Notes under the pieces: generated by a model | Databases searched by the model: none | Told to the model about the DNA's origin: nothing | The model's input: only the letters and a program-made list of their open reading frames with translations | Translations under genes and position numbers: made by a program | Shown: piece after piece, positions 35,182-36,044 of the stretch | Position numbering within the stretch: the stretch's first letter is position 1 | Layout: the number at the start of each line of letters is the position of its first letter | Origin: Thermodesulfobacteriales bacterium | Lineage (GTDB): Bacteria; Desulfobacterota; Thermodesulfobacteria; Thermodesulfobacteriales; Thermodesulfatatoraceae | DNA length: 36,044 nucleotides | NCBI GenBank assembly: GCA_026988575.1 | Contig: JALSKZ010000072.1 | Span: 1-36,044, forward strand | Direction of reading: 5' to 3'

Positions 35182-35952
35182 CTAATGCACCACCCTTTCT
35201 ATGAATTCTTTAACAAGACGTTTTTGATCTTCGGGAGTCATCTTTTCCCTAATGATCTGTTCGGCCATCTTTACCGAAAGCTCGGCCACTTCCTGCCGCA
35301 AAGCCGCACGCGCCTTTTCAAGCTCTTGCTGTACATAAAACTCAGCCTGCTGCTTAATACGCTCTGCCGTTTCGTAAGCCTCTTTAATAATGCGCTCTTT
35401 CTCTTTTTGGCCTTGTTCAATAAAGGCCTCTACAATCGCCTTGGCCTCTTCTTCTAGAGAGGCAAGCTTGGCCTCATACTCTTTATAACGAGCCTCCGCC
35501 TCGGCCTTTTTCTCTTCTAATTCTTTATACTCGTTTTCTATAGCCTCGCGCCGAGATTGAAAGATCTCCACCGTGGGCTTTTTCCCGTATTTCACAAGAA
35601 TAACACACAGGACCAAAAAATTTACCGTCCACCAAAGGAGGTTACGCAATTGCGTACTGGTTACATGAGGCTTCACTTTATGCTCTTCATGCCCCGCGGC
35701 ACCATGCTCAGCCTCATGCCCCGCGGTTTCTTCAGTAGAGGCGACCTCTTCGTGCACTGGCGCTGTAGCCTCGTGTGTCGGCGCCATGGTAGCCTCCGAA
35801 GAGTGATTTACGGCCTCTGGATGATTAACCTCCTCTGAAGATACGGCCCCGGCCGTGGCCGCCTCATGCCCACCTTCTTCTGTAGACCAGGCTACAGAAG
35901 TAAAGACCAAAAAAGCGGCAACGATAAAAACCAAAAAACCCAAACGTCTCAT
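35182..35952 (-). CDS. atpF: ATP synthase Fo b subunit with exported His/Glu-rich N-terminal extension
   Basis: 256 residues, longer than the usual about 160. Residues 1-22 look like a signal peptide (ending SVAWS). Residues about 24-98 are Ala/Glu/His-rich with ten His (29, 44, 50, 60, 67, 79, 83, 88, 91, 96). The normal b-subunit membrane helix is at about 103-121 (RNLLWWTVNFLVLCVILVKY), followed by the coiled-coil stator stalk (about 127-245). The extension would lie in the periplasm. Similar leaders occur in Desulfobacterota b subunits (from memory). Overlaps the b' gene by 3 bp. Confidence 0.95.
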   Translation of the reverse strand: MRRLGFLVFIVAAFLVFTSVAWSTEEGGHEAATAGAVSSEEVNHPEAVNHSSEATMAPTHEATAPVHEEVASTEETAGHEAEHGAAGHEEHKVKPHVTSTQLRNLLWWTVNFLVLCVILVKYGKKPTVEIFQSRREAIENEYKELEEKKAEAEARYKEYEAKLASLEEEAKAIVEAFIEQGQKEKERIIKEAYETAERIKQQAEFYVQQELEKARAALRQEVAELSVKMAEQIIREKMTPEDQKRLVKEFIERVVH

Positions 35953-36044
35953 AAAGACCTCCCCAAGAGCTTCTGAGCAATACTGGTAGCAAACACTTCC
36001 ACCTGCGATTTCAGGGCTTCACGAACCTGTTGCAATTGTTGAGA
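35949..36044 (-). CDS. ATP synthase Fo b' subunit, C-terminal end (partial)
   Basis: The frame enters from the right edge of the window and ends at the TGA overlapping the atpF ATG (ATGA). It encodes 31 residues ending SIAQKLLGRSL, with the helical pattern QQVREALKSQVEVFATSIAQ typical of the C-terminus of b-type stator subunits. Its place before atpF indicates a b/b' pair, as in many Desulfobacterota, Cyanobacteria and Aquificota. Confidence 0.8.
   Translation of the reverse strand, partial: SQQLQQVREALKSQVEVFATSIAQKLLGRSL

Overview
The window reads as chromosomal DNA of a thermophilic or anaerobic bacterium near the Desulfobacterota/Thermodesulfobacteriota. This placement is an inference from gene content: two-gene b/b' ATP synthase, futalosine-type menaquinone genes, CooT, TldE, a free-standing AICAR transformylase, PEP-CTERM sorting, and the glmU-zapB-zapA-6S RNA-rny-ymdB order. 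Coding density is high and many neighbouring genes overlap by 1-22 bp. No rRNA, tRNA, CRISPR array, prophage or complete transposase was seen.

Layout. (1) 1-5200 is the accessory end. It holds the C-terminal part of a DUF4143-type ATPase, an AT-rich outer-membrane beta-barrel gene, a roughly 0.8-kb repeat-bearing gap, an AT-rich orphan OmpR/PhoB-type response regulator, and a two-gene unit for a PEP-CTERM protein and an alkaline phosphatase. (2) 5381-8767 (+) is a compact operon: cooT-like gene, a cysteine-motif protein, argS, a SPOR-domain protein and an ArgA-like acetyltransferase. (3) 8736-11865 (-) holds pgsA-like, a DksA/TraR zinc finger, a BCAM0308-like zinc protein, an alpha/beta hydrolase and an unknown gene. 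(4) 12100-16838 holds the AICAR transformylase (-), tldE/pmbA (+), coaE (-) and an M20 peptidase (+). (5) 16754-25080 (-) is a long run transcribed mqnB-mqnD-tolQ-sir2-trpB-trpA-aroB, then two FeeM-like N-acyltransferase paralogues and a GNAT. (6) 25145-25825 (+) is a Fur-FeoA fusion. (7) 25815-36044 (-) is the ATP synthase operon (b', b, delta, alpha, gamma, beta, epsilon), a strong UUCG-loop terminator, then glmU (short form), zapB-like, zapA, 6S RNA, rny and ymdB.

The most unusual structure is a family of four small (82-131 bp) intergenic elements at 1553-1644, 1838-1968, 11923-12004 and 15616-15721. They share terminal inverted repeats (GAGACCTTTGCAAAA at one end, its complement at the other), a common body, and an internal hairpin module that varies between copies. 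In one copy both arms carry the same compensating base change. They look like non-autonomous mobile elements (MITE-like) with no transposase in the window. Other points of note are the Fur-FeoA fusion, GlmU without its acetyltransferase domain, PurH reduced to its transformylase half, PgsA with a long membrane extension, a His-rich exported segment on ATP synthase subunit b, and an 85-bp antisense overlap of two genes.
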